Assembly (NCBI GenBank): GCA_964575425.1
Contig: CAZNRD010000008.1
Location: 1 to 64,000, forward strand
Length of the DNA stretch: 64,000 bases
Source of the DNA: DATEAV01 sp964575425
GTDB taxonomy: Bacteria; Chloroflexota; Anaerolineae; Anaerolineales; E44-bin32
Direction: 5' to 3'
Below the pieces are notes generated by a model, which was not told the DNA's origin, searched no databases, and saw nothing but the letters and a program-made list of their open reading frames with translations. The translations under genes were made by a program, and so were the position numbers. Positions within the stretch are counted from its first letter, which is position 1; every line of letters begins with the position of its first letter. Below are positions 26,912 to 36,181 of the stretch, one piece after another.

Positions 26912-28494
26912 CGCAAACCCCTCACACCACTCCTGCCCTGAGCCTCACCGCATCCTGGCGACGGGGCACAGTTGATCGACGCCGAAGCAGAGGGCTCGGA
27001 CAGAGGACAAAGACGGCCAGGCAGCCTGCCCCATCCGACGGCGGCCAACAAGGCCACCACACCCAAGAGCGGCAAGAGGCTGGAGGCTCCCGAAAGGCCC
27101 AGCAGTGTGCCGATGTTGCGGGCTATGTTTCCGTCCGCCCAGTTCGGCAAGGCATACTGCACCAGGGGATTGTGCAGCTCGTCCGAAGGAAAAGCCTGTC
27201 CGGCGAGCGTCAGGCCCCATGTGGCGACCCAGGACCATGCGCCCGCGCCGACTACCGCCCAGCGAAACGGCGCCCGAGACCCCCAGGCGCGGAGGGCAAA
27301 GGCTAGGCCCAATGCCAGGAACGGAAGGCCAGGAAGGAGGTAGCGAGGCCCGACAGCAAAACCTCCCCACCACATCCCAGACGAAGCGTTGAACCACATC
27401 ATGCTCATGCTAATCGTCGCCGCCACCCACCACTCGGCGCGCCAATGGCACGATCTCCACCAGGAAAGGAAACCAGACATGGCAAGAAGCAGAATCGGGG
27501 ACAGCAGAAACAACCCGCGGAATGCGCTGAAGGTGATCCCCCAGATCGACTCGGCCCGTGGGAACGTCAGACTCAGGAACCCGCGCTGGTGCTCCTCCAC
27601 CCACAACGCCGAGTACGAATACCCAAAGCCCCAGGGCTCACCGAAAACTACGGTGTTGTATCCCAACCAACCTGCAATGAAGGGAGACCCTCCTAGCAGC
27701 ACCCATACGATGGCATGCACCTGACGCTGCCCAATCAATTGCCCCACCGTGTAGATGCCTATGATGACCGCGACAATACCCGCAGGATACTCCGTCACTA
27801 CAGCTGCTGCCAGGAGTGCCCCGATCGCCGCCAGGCGGCCCGGCCTCATCCCGACTCTGCCACCATAGGCCAACACGAACGCACCGAACAGGAACGCCGC
27901 TGCCAGCTGATGCCCGTAAAGCGCGCCGGCGTAGGCAAAGGCTGGCGAGAGCAGGCCGTACGCCAACACCGTGCCCATGCGGATGAGAGGGTCCGGGGTG
28001 ACGTTTTCCAGCCAGCGATACATGCCCACGCCAAGCAGTGCGCTGGGCACGCCGGCCAGGGCAAACGCCAGCGCCACCTGGACGATGGCGAACCGGATCT
28101 TGCCGGCCTGGATGCCACTGCCTTCTGACCACAGGGTGCTGCTGAATGCCTGGTTTGACGCCAGCCGTATCTCAAGCTTCTCGACCAACGGGGTGGCGAG
28201 CACAGGCCGAAGGGCGGCATAGATGGGAACGCCCAGGAAGGCGACACCAGGCGCTTTGTCGCTGTAGTAGTGGCCATCCACATAGGCGTAGTCGACAGTA
28301 TTGGAGACGTACCGGTCAATCTGGAAGGTGTGATCGTCGACGATGGCGAACACCATGTCGAGGCGGGAGTTCTGATTCGGATCGGCCCAGCGCGGGAAGA
28401 TGTACGCGTAACAGGCCAGCAGGATGACAAACAACAACAGGCTGCGCCGGCGTTCGCCGCTGACCGTATTGTTCCCGTACTCAGCCGACATCAT
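26908..28494 (-). CDS. Polytopic membrane protein, GT-C glycosyltransferase-like
   Basis: A 528-residue protein with about eleven helices. The first large loop has N-S-R-L-D-M-V-F-A-I-V-D-D-H-T-F and Y-Y-S-D-K-A-P-G, an arrangement also seen in membrane glycosyltransferases of exopolysaccharide clusters. The function is inferred from topology and neighbours. It overlaps the GT4 gene ahead of it by four bases (ATGA) and the membrane protein after it by four bases, so three genes are translationally chained. Confidence 0.62.
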   Translation of the reverse strand: MMSAEYGNNTVSGERRRSLLLFVILLACYAYIFPRWADPNQNSRLDMVFAIVDDHTFQIDRYVSNTVDYAYVDGHYYSDKAPGVAFLGVPIYAALRPVLATPLVEKLEIRLASNQAFSSTLWSEGSGIQAGKIRFAIVQVALAFALAGVPSALLGVGMYRWLENVTPDPLIRMGTVLAYGLLSPAFAYAGALYGHQLAAAFLFGAFVLAYGGRVGMRPGRLAAIGALLAAAVVTEYPAGIVAVIIGIYTVGQLIGQRQVHAIVWVLLGGSPFIAGWLGYNTVVFGEPWGFGYSYSALWVEEHQRGFLSLTFPRAESIWGITFSAFRGLFLLSPILLLAMSGFLSWWRSCHWRAEWWVAATISMSMMWFNASSGMWWGGFAVGPRYLLPGLPFLALGLAFALRAWGSRAPFRWAVVGAGAWSWVATWGLTLAGQAFPSDELHNPLVQYALPNWADGNIARNIGTLLGLSGASSLLPLLGVVALLAAVGWGRLPGRLCPLSEPSASASINCAPSPGCGEAQGRSGVRGLR

Positions 28495-29711
28495 GTACTG
28501 TCCTGGAAGACAGCCCGGTAGACATCGTCGAGCTGATCAGCGAGCCGCGAAAGGCTGTAGCGCTGCTCGACTAGGCGCCGGCCGTTGCACCCGAGCTCCT
28601 CCGCCAGCCGCGGTTCGGCAAGGACACGAAGCGTCGCCTGCGCAAATGCCTGAGGCGAATCGGCCACCAGCAGGTCCCGGCCGGGCACAACGTCGATGCC
28701 TTCACAGCCCACCGCCGTCGAAACCACTGGCAATCGATGCGCCATGGCCGTCAGGATCTTCACTCGCATCCCTCCCCCGGAAAGCAGCGGAACGACGAAC
28801 ACACCTGCGCCGGCGAAGTAGGGCGATGAATCCTCAACATAGCCGGCCACGTGCACGCCGCTTCGACTCGTATTCCACGCCAGGACGTCCGATGGAGGAT
28901 TTGCCCCCACGACGATGAGCTCCACGTCGGGCCGTTCCCTTCGCACAAGAGGAAGCACCGCATCGACGAACCAGCGAATCCCGTCGACATTGGGCGGCCA
29001 GAACATCGTGCCGATGTGCAGAATGTGATTGGCGCTAAGGGCCCGGGGCCGGCACTGGATCTCATCCGTATCAACGGCGATGGGGACGACCCTCGGATCC
29101 GCTGCTGTCTTTCCCCATCCCGCCGACTGCGCTGCCTGCCGCAGCGCCTGACGATCAACCTCGGTTACCGTCAGCACGCTGTGGAACTTGCGGCACATCG
29201 CGCCTTCATACTGCTTCAGGAGTGCTGCGTCGCGCCGGATGACCCACCGGGCCGCTCGGTTGGGCGTTGTCGCCGCCAATCGCTCGTAGAGCAGCCACAG
29301 TGCGTTGTGCGCATCCAGCAGTCTGCGAGGTCCTCGGACGCGGAGTGCGTACTGAGCCATGTTCAATTGATCGGAATGCACCAAGTCGAACGCATGCGAC
29401 TGCCCGACCTGATCTACCAAGCGCCTCATCCCGGCGCGGTCATCACGCAGGATGACCCATGGCCTGCCGCCCAGCAAGCTGCGGCACAGCGCCATAGCAT
29501 CGTGCACGGATCCACGCACCATCTGAACGGTGTGGACCTCGCGGCAGATCCCGCGCAAACGCGCCACCGCCGAAGACTGGTCTCCCCGCACAAAGGACAC
29601 CAGGGTGATCCGATGCTTCCTCGTCAGGCATTTCAGCACGTTCCATGTCTTCACCTTGGGGCCGCTGTCCGGCGGATAGGGCAGTACCTGCGTAAGAAAC
29701 AGGACTTCCAC
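28491..29711 (-). CDS. GT4-family glycosyltransferase
   Basis: A 406-residue GT-B enzyme. It opens V-L-F-L-T-Q-V-L-P-Y-P-P-D-S-G and contains I-L-H-I-G-T-M-F-W-P-P-N-V-D-G and the donor-site stretch K-I-L-T-A-M-A-H-R-L-P-V-V-S. The E-x7-E region of classical GT4 is partly replaced (A-M-A-H where E-A-M is usual). The GTG at 29711 is chosen: GAGGAG is three bases ahead and it removes a 56-base overlap with the preceding gene. It is close in style to the genes at 22069-23295 and 32184-33374. Confidence 0.85.
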   Translation of the reverse strand: MEVLFLTQVLPYPPDSGPKVKTWNVLKCLTRKHRITLVSFVRGDQSSAVARLRGICREVHTVQMVRGSVHDAMALCRSLLGGRPWVILRDDRAGMRRLVDQVGQSHAFDLVHSDQLNMAQYALRVRGPRRLLDAHNALWLLYERLAATTPNRAARWVIRRDAALLKQYEGAMCRKFHSVLTVTEVDRQALRQAAQSAGWGKTAADPRVVPIAVDTDEIQCRPRALSANHILHIGTMFWPPNVDGIRWFVDAVLPLVRRERPDVELIVVGANPPSDVLAWNTSRSGVHVAGYVEDSSPYFAGAGVFVVPLLSGGGMRVKILTAMAHRLPVVSTAVGCEGIDVVPGRDLLVADSPQAFAQATLRVLAEPRLAEELGCNGRRLVEQRYSLSRLADQLDDVYRAVFQDST

Positions 29712-29718
29712 AGGCTCC

Positions 29719-30630
29719 TCAAACCCCGCGCAGCCTTCTCTGCAGCTGGCAACATCCGACCACGACCCGCCCACGGCGGCCCCGGCTCAGCGCGCGCAGC
29801 GCGGCATGGAATGGCTGCTTGGTCAGCGTAGCGATGAGGATCATGGCTTTGAGAATGCGCGCCTGGACATCGCCGTGGTGCTTTCGGAAGTACCGCACAC
29901 GGCTACGATAGAGATCCGCTTCTCGCTCCGCCGCCCGTTTGAGGCTGCTGCCTCCGGCGAGATGGATAACCCGGGCGGCTGGCTGATACCAGATCTGCCA
30001 GCCTGCCTCCCTTAGGGCATGACACAGGTCGACTTCCTCGGCATACATGAAGTATCCGACATCCATCCCGCCAACGTCCTGATAGGCCTGACGCCTGACG
30101 AGAAGGCAGGCGCCCTCGACATAGTCCACAATCTGGGGACCGCGCTCCGTCTCGGGCCCACGGCTCGGATAGTGCCGCCCATACAGCAGCCTCCCCAAGC
30201 CGCTCAGGATCAGGAATTCTCGAAGGAGGCTCGGAAACCGGGAGTGGGAAGCCTGGAAACTTCCGTCGCCGTTTACAAGTCGGGCGCCGACGACTGCCGC
30301 TCGTGGTTGTCTTGCGAGGACCTCAACCATGGCATCCAGCGCTCCCGGCGTCAGGCGAGCATCGCTGTTCAGCAGCAGCAACACCTCCGATGAGCTTGCG
30401 GCCGCGCCCTGGTTGTTGGCGAAGGCAAAACCATGATTGCGCTCGTTACGCACACATCGAACGGCAGGGAAGCGCTCGGCCAGCATGTCCGATGTCCCGT
30501 CCGCCGAGGCATTGTCGACGACCACGATCTCCGACAATGAAGTTCCCGCGTTTGACAGCACCGACTCGATGCAGTCGGCGGTCAAGTCGCGCGTGTTCCA
30601 GGTTACGATCACAACAGTGACGTCATTCAC
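29719..30630 (-). CDS. GT2-family glycosyltransferase
   Basis: A 303-residue GT-A enzyme resembling rhamnosyltransferases. V-V-I-V-T-W-N at the N-terminus, V-V-D-N-A-S-A-D-G-T, L-L-L-N-S-D-A (the D-x-D metal site) and F-M-Y-A-E-E-V-D-L-C (catalytic acidic motif) are clear. The start is GTG 30630, overlapping the ligase stop by eight bases; an upstream start at 30885 would add 85 residues that lie entirely on ligase coding sequence. With dTDP-rhamnose made in the same window, a rhamnosyltransferase role is plausible but not shown. Confidence 0.88.
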   Translation of the reverse strand: MNDVTVVIVTWNTRDLTADCIESVLSNAGTSLSEIVVVDNASADGTSDMLAERFPAVRCVRNERNHGFAFANNQGAAASSSEVLLLLNSDARLTPGALDAMVEVLARQPRAAVVGARLVNGDGSFQASHSRFPSLLREFLILSGLGRLLYGRHYPSRGPETERGPQIVDYVEGACLLVRRQAYQDVGGMDVGYFMYAEEVDLCHALREAGWQIWYQPAARVIHLAGGSSLKRAAEREADLYRSRVRYFRKHHGDVQARILKAMILIATLTKQPFHAALRALSRGRRGRVVVGCCQLQRRLRGV

Positions 30631-32182
30631 GCGGCCGCAACCGTTGATGCCGACCCTTGTCCTCCGAGAGCGAAGAGGTGGCGCGCGATATTCCGACCGA
30701 GGCTTCGCCTCGCCAACGGGCTTGACGCCCCATCCCGGGCGTTTGCTCCACGTCGGGGCCCTGGCCGTGTCCAACCACCTGCTGGTGCAGGCTGACCATT
30801 GCGCCGAGCAAGATCCATGTGAAGGCAGCGTTGTCGAAGCCCGAAATGGTTTGATTGTAGGCGAAGGGAAGCACCCAATCCCCAAGCATCATTGACACGA
30901 CAACCCCGCACAAACCTGCAAGGACCCCGTTGGCGAACGCCTGTTCAAATCCAGGGCGATCGAGCAGTTGGCGCCTCGTTGCAGCAGCCGTCACCAGGAA
31001 GCTTCCGATCAGCCAGAGAAATACCGCAAACCCGATGATCCCTGTCTGTGCCAGAATGTCGAAGTAATTGTTGTGCGTTGAGCGCGCGTCGCCCGGGAAG
31101 TACGACACGTTGTACACCGCATAGCCCGCCGGCCCCATGCCCAGCAGTGGGTGCCGGGCAACCAGACTCAGGCTCTGCTCCCAGATATCCAGTCTCTCAA
31201 GAGAGCCCCCAGCAACCTTGATCTGGTACAGGTCCGCGAAGTAGAAACGGGCATTGATGAACAGGTAGATCCCCAGCACGGCAGCCAGAAAGGCCGAGAG
31301 CCTACGGGAATGCATCAACGTCGCCGCTGCGCAGGCGATGGCCAGGGGGACCCAACCGGAGAACCAGGTCACGTGCACGACAAAGTACAGGTAGACAACG
31401 CCCAGAAACAGCGCCCCGAGCATGATTCGCTGGCCTGCTTTCAAGTCATGGTTGAAGAGCATCTGCGTGTAGGCCAGTACCCCCACCCAGGTTGGGAATA
31501 GACCGCGCGAGCCGTTGCTGATCGCGACTACTGTGGGAAGGTGAAACAGACGAGAGACAACGGCGAATGCCCCCAAACCCAAAATGCCCCAGGTGATCGC
31601 CACAAGCCACCGGCGGTCTTCAATCTGATTGGCTACAAACAGTGCCAGCAGGGGAAGGAGCGTGTTGACAGCCAGCGCAGCGATCTGAACGAGGGGGAAT
31701 GAGCTCCACATGTACACCGTCGGATCGCGCATCAGCAAGCTCCAGGCGTAGGACACGAAGCCGATGGCGATGAAGGTCAGGAGCGGGGCGTTCACACGAG
31801 AGGGCTTCAGGCGCGCACCTCTCGGCATGAACAGCGTCTTGAACAACCAAAGCGCGATACAGACGGCACTGATCACCAGGCTCAAGACCAGACGACTCTG
31901 GGTTCCGGTCGGCAGCGTGAAGGCGTTCAGCAGACCGGCTGCCAGCAGGATTGCCAGGATCCCATACTCCAGTCGGCGCAGCCACAACCACACCGGCAGG
32001 CAACTCACGGCCAGCACGCCGCCGATGACCATTTCCGCTCTGAGCATCCCTGTCCGACGCAGACCAAGGACCACACCGACCGCCACCGAGGCGAGAATGA
32101 CCAGGAGGACAACTGCTGCCCGTTCCAGGTCACGCTGCGTGCGTTCAGAGAATCTGGATGCCAAGACCGCTGGCAGGCGCAT
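30623..32182 (-). CDS. O-antigen ligase / polymerase family (Wzy_C) protein
   Basis: A 519-residue membrane protein with about twelve helices and one long outside loop containing Y-Y-N-V-S-Y-F-P-G-D and H-N-N-Y-F-D-I-L-A-Q-T-G. The H-N-x-Y/F stretch followed by G-I-I-G-F is the O-antigen ligase domain signature. It would polymerise or transfer the finished glycan. The ATG at 32182 has AGGA six bases upstream; a longer start at 32377 only reads the antisense frame of the neighbouring GT4 gene. One base separates it from the GT4 stop. Confidence 0.82.
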   Translation of the reverse strand: MRLPAVLASRFSERTQRDLERAAVVLLVILASVAVGVVLGLRRTGMLRAEMVIGGVLAVSCLPVWLWLRRLEYGILAILLAAGLLNAFTLPTGTQSRLVLSLVISAVCIALWLFKTLFMPRGARLKPSRVNAPLLTFIAIGFVSYAWSLLMRDPTVYMWSSFPLVQIAALAVNTLLPLLALFVANQIEDRRWLVAITWGILGLGAFAVVSRLFHLPTVVAISNGSRGLFPTWVGVLAYTQMLFNHDLKAGQRIMLGALFLGVVYLYFVVHVTWFSGWVPLAIACAAATLMHSRRLSAFLAAVLGIYLFINARFYFADLYQIKVAGGSLERLDIWEQSLSLVARHPLLGMGPAGYAVYNVSYFPGDARSTHNNYFDILAQTGIIGFAVFLWLIGSFLVTAAATRRQLLDRPGFEQAFANGVLAGLCGVVVSMMLGDWVLPFAYNQTISGFDNAAFTWILLGAMVSLHQQVVGHGQGPDVEQTPGMGRQARWRGEASVGISRATSSLSEDKGRHQRLRPRE

Positions 32183-32183
32183 G

Positions 32184-33374
32184 TCACGTCCTGTCGTGCA
32201 CCACGCTCTCGACCATCGAGCAGAACGCGGCGCCGATCCGCTCCCAGCTGTAGAGCTCAACCACTCGCCTCCGGCCTTGATCGCCCAGCCGTCGCCGCAG
32301 GTCGGGGTCGCGCAGCACCTGGACGACCGCTGCGGCGAATGCGGCCGCGTCATCGGCCACCACAACATCCCGACCACGAACGAGGTCTAACCCTTCAATG
32401 CCCTTGGAAGTGGCCACGACAGGGGTTCCCAAGGCGAGGGACTCCAGGATCTTCAGCCGCGTTCCGCCACCGGAACGAATTGGCGCGACGCTCAGCCAGC
32501 TTCCCGCCACAGCCGCGCGGATATCCTCCACCAACCCCACGAAAAAAACGCCAGGCATGTTGCTCAGCTCATCCAACCGCACGCCGTCCGTACGTCCGGT
32601 GACTGTGAATCGCGCCTCGGGAAAACCCGAACGGACTCGGGGCAGGATGTCCCGAACAAAGTAGGTCACGGCCTCATAGTTGGGCGGATAGGTCACCGAT
32701 CCGGCGTAGATGATGGACCCGCGCTTGGGGTTGTTTCGCCTGGCCATCGGCCTCACATCCGCGCCGTTCGGGATAGTGACAGGCGCCGCCTGCTTCGGCG
32801 CAATCCTCATTGTAAGCGCCCTCTCTGCTTCGGAGACGACAGTGTATGCGTCGAATTGCGCCAGGACCCGGCGCGTATAGGCGGCCCGTTTCGCCCACAT
32901 CAGCTGTCGCCGGATCCGTCGGCGCATATCTGGCGCCGACGTGACCTGTTCCCAGTAGCTCGCCAACTCGACTTCATCGAGCACACGGGGGACGCCCGTG
33001 ACTTGCAGGGCGTAAGGCGCCATGTCGATCTGGGAGGACACAACCACATCGGGCGGCCAATCTGCGCATAAGTCCCGGACGATGGCCTGCATCTCCCGGC
33101 TGAGGCTAGCACGGACCGAACGCGGCTGTGGGCTGAAGAAGCCGAGAAGGCCTGCGACCGTCTGCAGCTCAGGAGTGGGAAGCGGAGCCGTGTAAACGGC
33201 GGCGCACTCCTGATGAACGGCAAGCATGTCACCGTCTCCAGGAGGTTCGGACACGAACGCAACCAGAGTGACCTCGTGCTGCGAGGCCAATGCCCGCAGA
33301 AGATGCAGGATCCGCACTTTGGAGCCGTTATCCGCCGGGACGGGGAACCAACGTGAAAGGAAAAGGACGCGCAT
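32184..33374 (-). CDS. GT4-family glycosyltransferase
   Basis: A 396-residue GT-B enzyme. It opens V-L-F-L-S-R-W-F-P-V-P-A-D-N-G-S-K and has V-T-I-P-N-G-A-D-V, I-I-Y-A-G-S-V-T-Y-P-P-N-Y and K-I-L-E-S-L-A-L-G-T-P-V-V-A, with the donor-binding glutamate present. The upstream start at 33521 would only add low-quality residues; ATG 33374 puts the first strand at the N-terminus. It probably shares origin with the genes at 22069-23295 and 28491-29711. Confidence 0.87.
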   Translation of the reverse strand: MRVLFLSRWFPVPADNGSKVRILHLLRALASQHEVTLVAFVSEPPGDGDMLAVHQECAAVYTAPLPTPELQTVAGLLGFFSPQPRSVRASLSREMQAIVRDLCADWPPDVVVSSQIDMAPYALQVTGVPRVLDEVELASYWEQVTSAPDMRRRIRRQLMWAKRAAYTRRVLAQFDAYTVVSEAERALTMRIAPKQAAPVTIPNGADVRPMARRNNPKRGSIIYAGSVTYPPNYEAVTYFVRDILPRVRSGFPEARFTVTGRTDGVRLDELSNMPGVFFVGLVEDIRAAVAGSWLSVAPIRSGGGTRLKILESLALGTPVVATSKGIEGLDLVRGRDVVVADDAAAFAAAVVQVLRDPDLRRRLGDQGRRRVVELYSWERIGAAFCSMVESVVHDRT

Positions 33375-33496
33375 CGCGTTTCCGGTCGGGCCAGGATCAG
33401 ATCGCCTGTGGTGCCTGCAATGCCAGGTACGAAGTGATCCTGGAGTGAATGCACAAACACCAGCGTCCGGCAGCCTGTGCCCAGGGAACACCCGCA

Positions 33497-34396
33497 CTAC
33501 GCATGATCCGCAAATCCCCATCGTCCCCGCAGCGCATCTGCCAAGCCCTGCCGGATCGCCCGCGCATGCCTCAATCGACCCTGCCGCGTCTCCCGAACGG
33601 CACCCCGGCAGGCTCCGTGGAAGGCGTGCAGAAGTGCAGGCAGCTTGCTTGCACCAGGCGCATTCTTCCCGAGGAAAAGCATGCGGTTGCGAGTCATGTA
33701 GTAGAGGGCTGTCGGTGTCAGGTCCTCTGACCGGATTGTGGCCTTGTGCCGAAGCCGGGCCGCAGGTTCGAATCGGACGTCAAAACCCGCGCGTCGGATC
33801 CGGACACACCAGTCGGTCTCTTCCCAGTACATGAAATAGCGCTCGTCCAGAAATCCCGCCTTCTCCAATGCTGAGCGGGTGACCAGTAGACCACATCCAT
33901 TGACGAAGTCGACCGAGCGAGGCCCGTACTGCCCTCGGTCCGGCTCTCCGGCGCCAATGTTGACGGCATCTGCATGGTGCCAATCAATCCGCCCGCCTGC
34001 CGAGCTGATTGTTCTGCCTTCGCCCCACGTATAGATCATAGGCCCCAGGACACCGATGTCGGGGTGGCGATCCACCGCCGCCATCAAGGCCTTGATGCAG
34101 TCTGGCTCAAGCAGTGTGTCGTTGTTGAGAAGCAGAGCCATTTCAGCCCCAGACCGCATGGCATTCCGCAAGCCGAGGTTGTTTCCCCCAGCATATCCGA
34201 GGTTTGACTCGGCTTGTAGGACCTCCACCTTCGGCCGCTGACGCCCCAAGGCGGCACCGGTACCATCCGGCGACGCGTTGTCGACGATCAACACGTCAAA
34301 CTCACTATCCACCTGGTGGTCCAGAGACCCAAGACAGCCAAGCGCCAGGTCTAGACCATTGTAGGTCAGGATGATGACAGCCAGCCGGCTACGCAT
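33497..34396 (-). CDS. GT2-family glycosyltransferase
   Basis: A 299-residue GT-A enzyme. A-V-I-I-L-T-Y-N-G near the start, I-V-D-N-A-S-P-D-G-T, L-L-L-N-N-D-T (metal site) and Y-F-M-Y-W-E-E-T-D-W (catalytic acidic motif) are present. It is a paralogue in style of the GT2 at 29719-30630. The ATG at 34396 is one base from the stop of the upstream GT4 gene, so coupled translation is likely. Donor unknown; rhamnosyltransferase-like. Confidence 0.88.
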   Translation of the reverse strand: MRSRLAVIILTYNGLDLALGCLGSLDHQVDSEFDVLIVDNASPDGTGAALGRQRPKVEVLQAESNLGYAGGNNLGLRNAMRSGAEMALLLNNDTLLEPDCIKALMAAVDRHPDIGVLGPMIYTWGEGRTISSAGGRIDWHHADAVNIGAGEPDRGQYGPRSVDFVNGCGLLVTRSALEKAGFLDERYFMYWEETDWCVRIRRAGFDVRFEPAARLRHKATIRSEDLTPTALYYMTRNRMLFLGKNAPGASKLPALLHAFHGACRGAVRETRQGRLRHARAIRQGLADALRGRWGFADHA

Positions 34397-34397
34397 G

Positions 34398-35564
34398 TCA
34401 GGCGGGTTTCCGACTGTCGGAGATTGTCGGCCGATAAACCATGCGCGCCTCCGCATAGACTTCGAGGACGCCCCGGGCAGTCTTGTCCCAACTGAAAGCC
34501 GCCGCCCGGCGGGTGCCTCGCGCTCGCAGCTCGTCGGCCACCGCGGGGTCAGCCAGGACACGCTTCAGGTGTTCTGCGAAGGCGGCGGCGTCCTCCGCGT
34601 CAGCCATCAGCGCCGCGTCGTCCGCCACCTCCGGGATGGAACCCCGATCGGAGGCGATCACCGGGGTTCCGCAGGCCATGGCCTCAAGCACGGGCAAACC
34701 AAACCCTTCGATCCACGAAGGGAACACAAACACCTCTGCCAATGAAAACAGCACGTTCAGCTCTTCCCGAGACGGTCGAAACACAACCGTGGCTGCCCGA
34801 AGGCCTACCGCACGGCGAACAGTAGCCGGTAGGGCTTCGCTCCTCGAAAAGAAAACAATTTGGCATTCCCCTTGCAGGTTCGCCGGAAGCATCCGCCATG
34901 CCCGAAGAAGGACGCTGGCGTTCTTGGTCGCGTCCGCCAAGATGATTCGCCGCGTAAGGCCGAACCGGCGGCGTCCGTCCTGCAACCGGGCAGAATCGGT
35001 CACGCGGCGCCACCCGGCATCCAGTCCATGCGCAACAACCCGCAGTACGCTTGGGTTGGCCAATCGCCGCGTCTCTGTGATCCGCCGGGCTGCATCATGG
35101 GAAGGGGTCACAACCCGCACGGCACGGTTCAGTGAATCTCGCGTGGCGCAATGCAGATACGTCATCATCAGGACAGTTCGCGGATTCTTCGGATGCCCGC
35201 GAACGATCTCACGCAGAGGCAGCAGATTGATTGCGTCATGGATGGTGACAACCTTGGGGATGCCGGATGGCCCAAACCCGTAATTGGCCGGGAAATGCGC
35301 CACGTCCAGTCGATCGACGCCCATCCAGCGCGGCATAGTCAGGTCGTTGACAATGCTCGACAAGGGGCTGCGCCAAGGAAGCAGCCGCAAGGTCGCGGAC
35401 CTGGACAGCGCGGTAAGCTCGATCGGCCGGCGTCGGTCGGCATACAGCACGAACTCCTTGTCTGGCGCAGCCTCGAGGAGGGCCGGGACCAACTGGGCAA
35501 TGTAGTGATGGACACCCCCGACCAGCCCGTGCGAAAGATAACGTACGTCGATGCCGATTCGCAT
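34398..35564 (-). CDS. GT4-family glycosyltransferase
   Basis: A 388-residue GT-B enzyme in the WbaZ/mannosyltransferase style. It opens G-I-D-V-R-Y-L-S-H-G and has T-I-H-D-A-I-N-L, V-V-T-P-S-H-D-A, F-P-S-W-I-E-G-F-G-L-P-V-L-E-A-M-A-C-G-T-P-V and A-A-D-A-L-M-like C-terminal features. The E-G-F-G-L-P-x-L-E donor motif is complete, so this is the best-preserved GT4 of the locus. ATG at 35564 with CGGAG four bases upstream. The 617 bases behind it hold no clear gene. Confidence 0.9.
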   Translation of the reverse strand: MRIGIDVRYLSHGLVGGVHHYIAQLVPALLEAAPDKEFVLYADRRRPIELTALSRSATLRLLPWRSPLSSIVNDLTMPRWMGVDRLDVAHFPANYGFGPSGIPKVVTIHDAINLLPLREIVRGHPKNPRTVLMMTYLHCATRDSLNRAVRVVTPSHDAARRITETRRLANPSVLRVVAHGLDAGWRRVTDSARLQDGRRRFGLTRRIILADATKNASVLLRAWRMLPANLQGECQIVFFSRSEALPATVRRAVGLRAATVVFRPSREELNVLFSLAEVFVFPSWIEGFGLPVLEAMACGTPVIASDRGSIPEVADDAALMADAEDAAAFAEHLKRVLADPAVADELRARGTRRAAAFSWDKTARGVLEVYAEARMVYRPTISDSRKPA

Positions 35565-36181
35565 TAGTCTCCGGGATGGCGGGGCACATTCCTTGCGCAG
35601 GACTCAATCCGCAGGCGCAACAGCACCGGCATCTGCAGCTGCCTCCAATCCACCGATTCGCCCGAAGCATCTGGATTCCCCGGCGATGAAGGACTGCAGG
35701 TCAGCTGAGCAGGTGAACGCACTTGTCACCTCCTGTCCACCGAGCACCGGGGCAACGCCATCCCGCTGGCCGCTGGTCTCAAGGCTCGGATGTGCACTTC
35801 TCGCCCACCGTCCAGATCGCACACGCCGTTCCAGACCAAGGTCCTGACCAGCTCATACGTCTCCGATGACTCAGCAGTCCGGCGACTTGACACACGCAGG
35901 CAGATTGACCTCCTGGCCTGGAAGCAGAGCCTGGCGCGTGGAAATCGACGGTGAAGACCAGGGGCCCACCTGTCGCGTCGGACCGTCTCTGCGATGGTCC
36001 CCGGGTCCGCGACCAGAAGCCGCATGCCTTCGAGGACAGGCCCGAACGATGAGTGCCTCCGAAGTCCCGTTCAGGATTCCGTGCCTCACCAAGAGCGCCT
36101 ACGGTTGCACGACGGTCATCAAGGCGTCAGCCTGGGCGGGACATTCGCTCCCTGACTGGCCCAACAGCAATGAACTCGCGT
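35565..36181. other. Gene-free interval between two GT4 genes
   Basis: About 617 bases. Minus-strand frames of 60-100 codons exist but none shows a family motif. Fragments such as P-L-V-F-T-V-D-F and L-L-P-G-Q-E-V-N-L-P lie in different frames, which is compatible with a decayed gene but also with chance in GC-rich DNA. No promoter or terminator stands out. I make no functional call. Confidence 0.45.

Noticed and set aside
30631..30885. N-terminal extension of the GT2 at 29719-30630.
   Set aside because: These 85 codons lie on ligase coding sequence in another frame; the GTG at 30630 places the first GT-A strand at the N-terminus.
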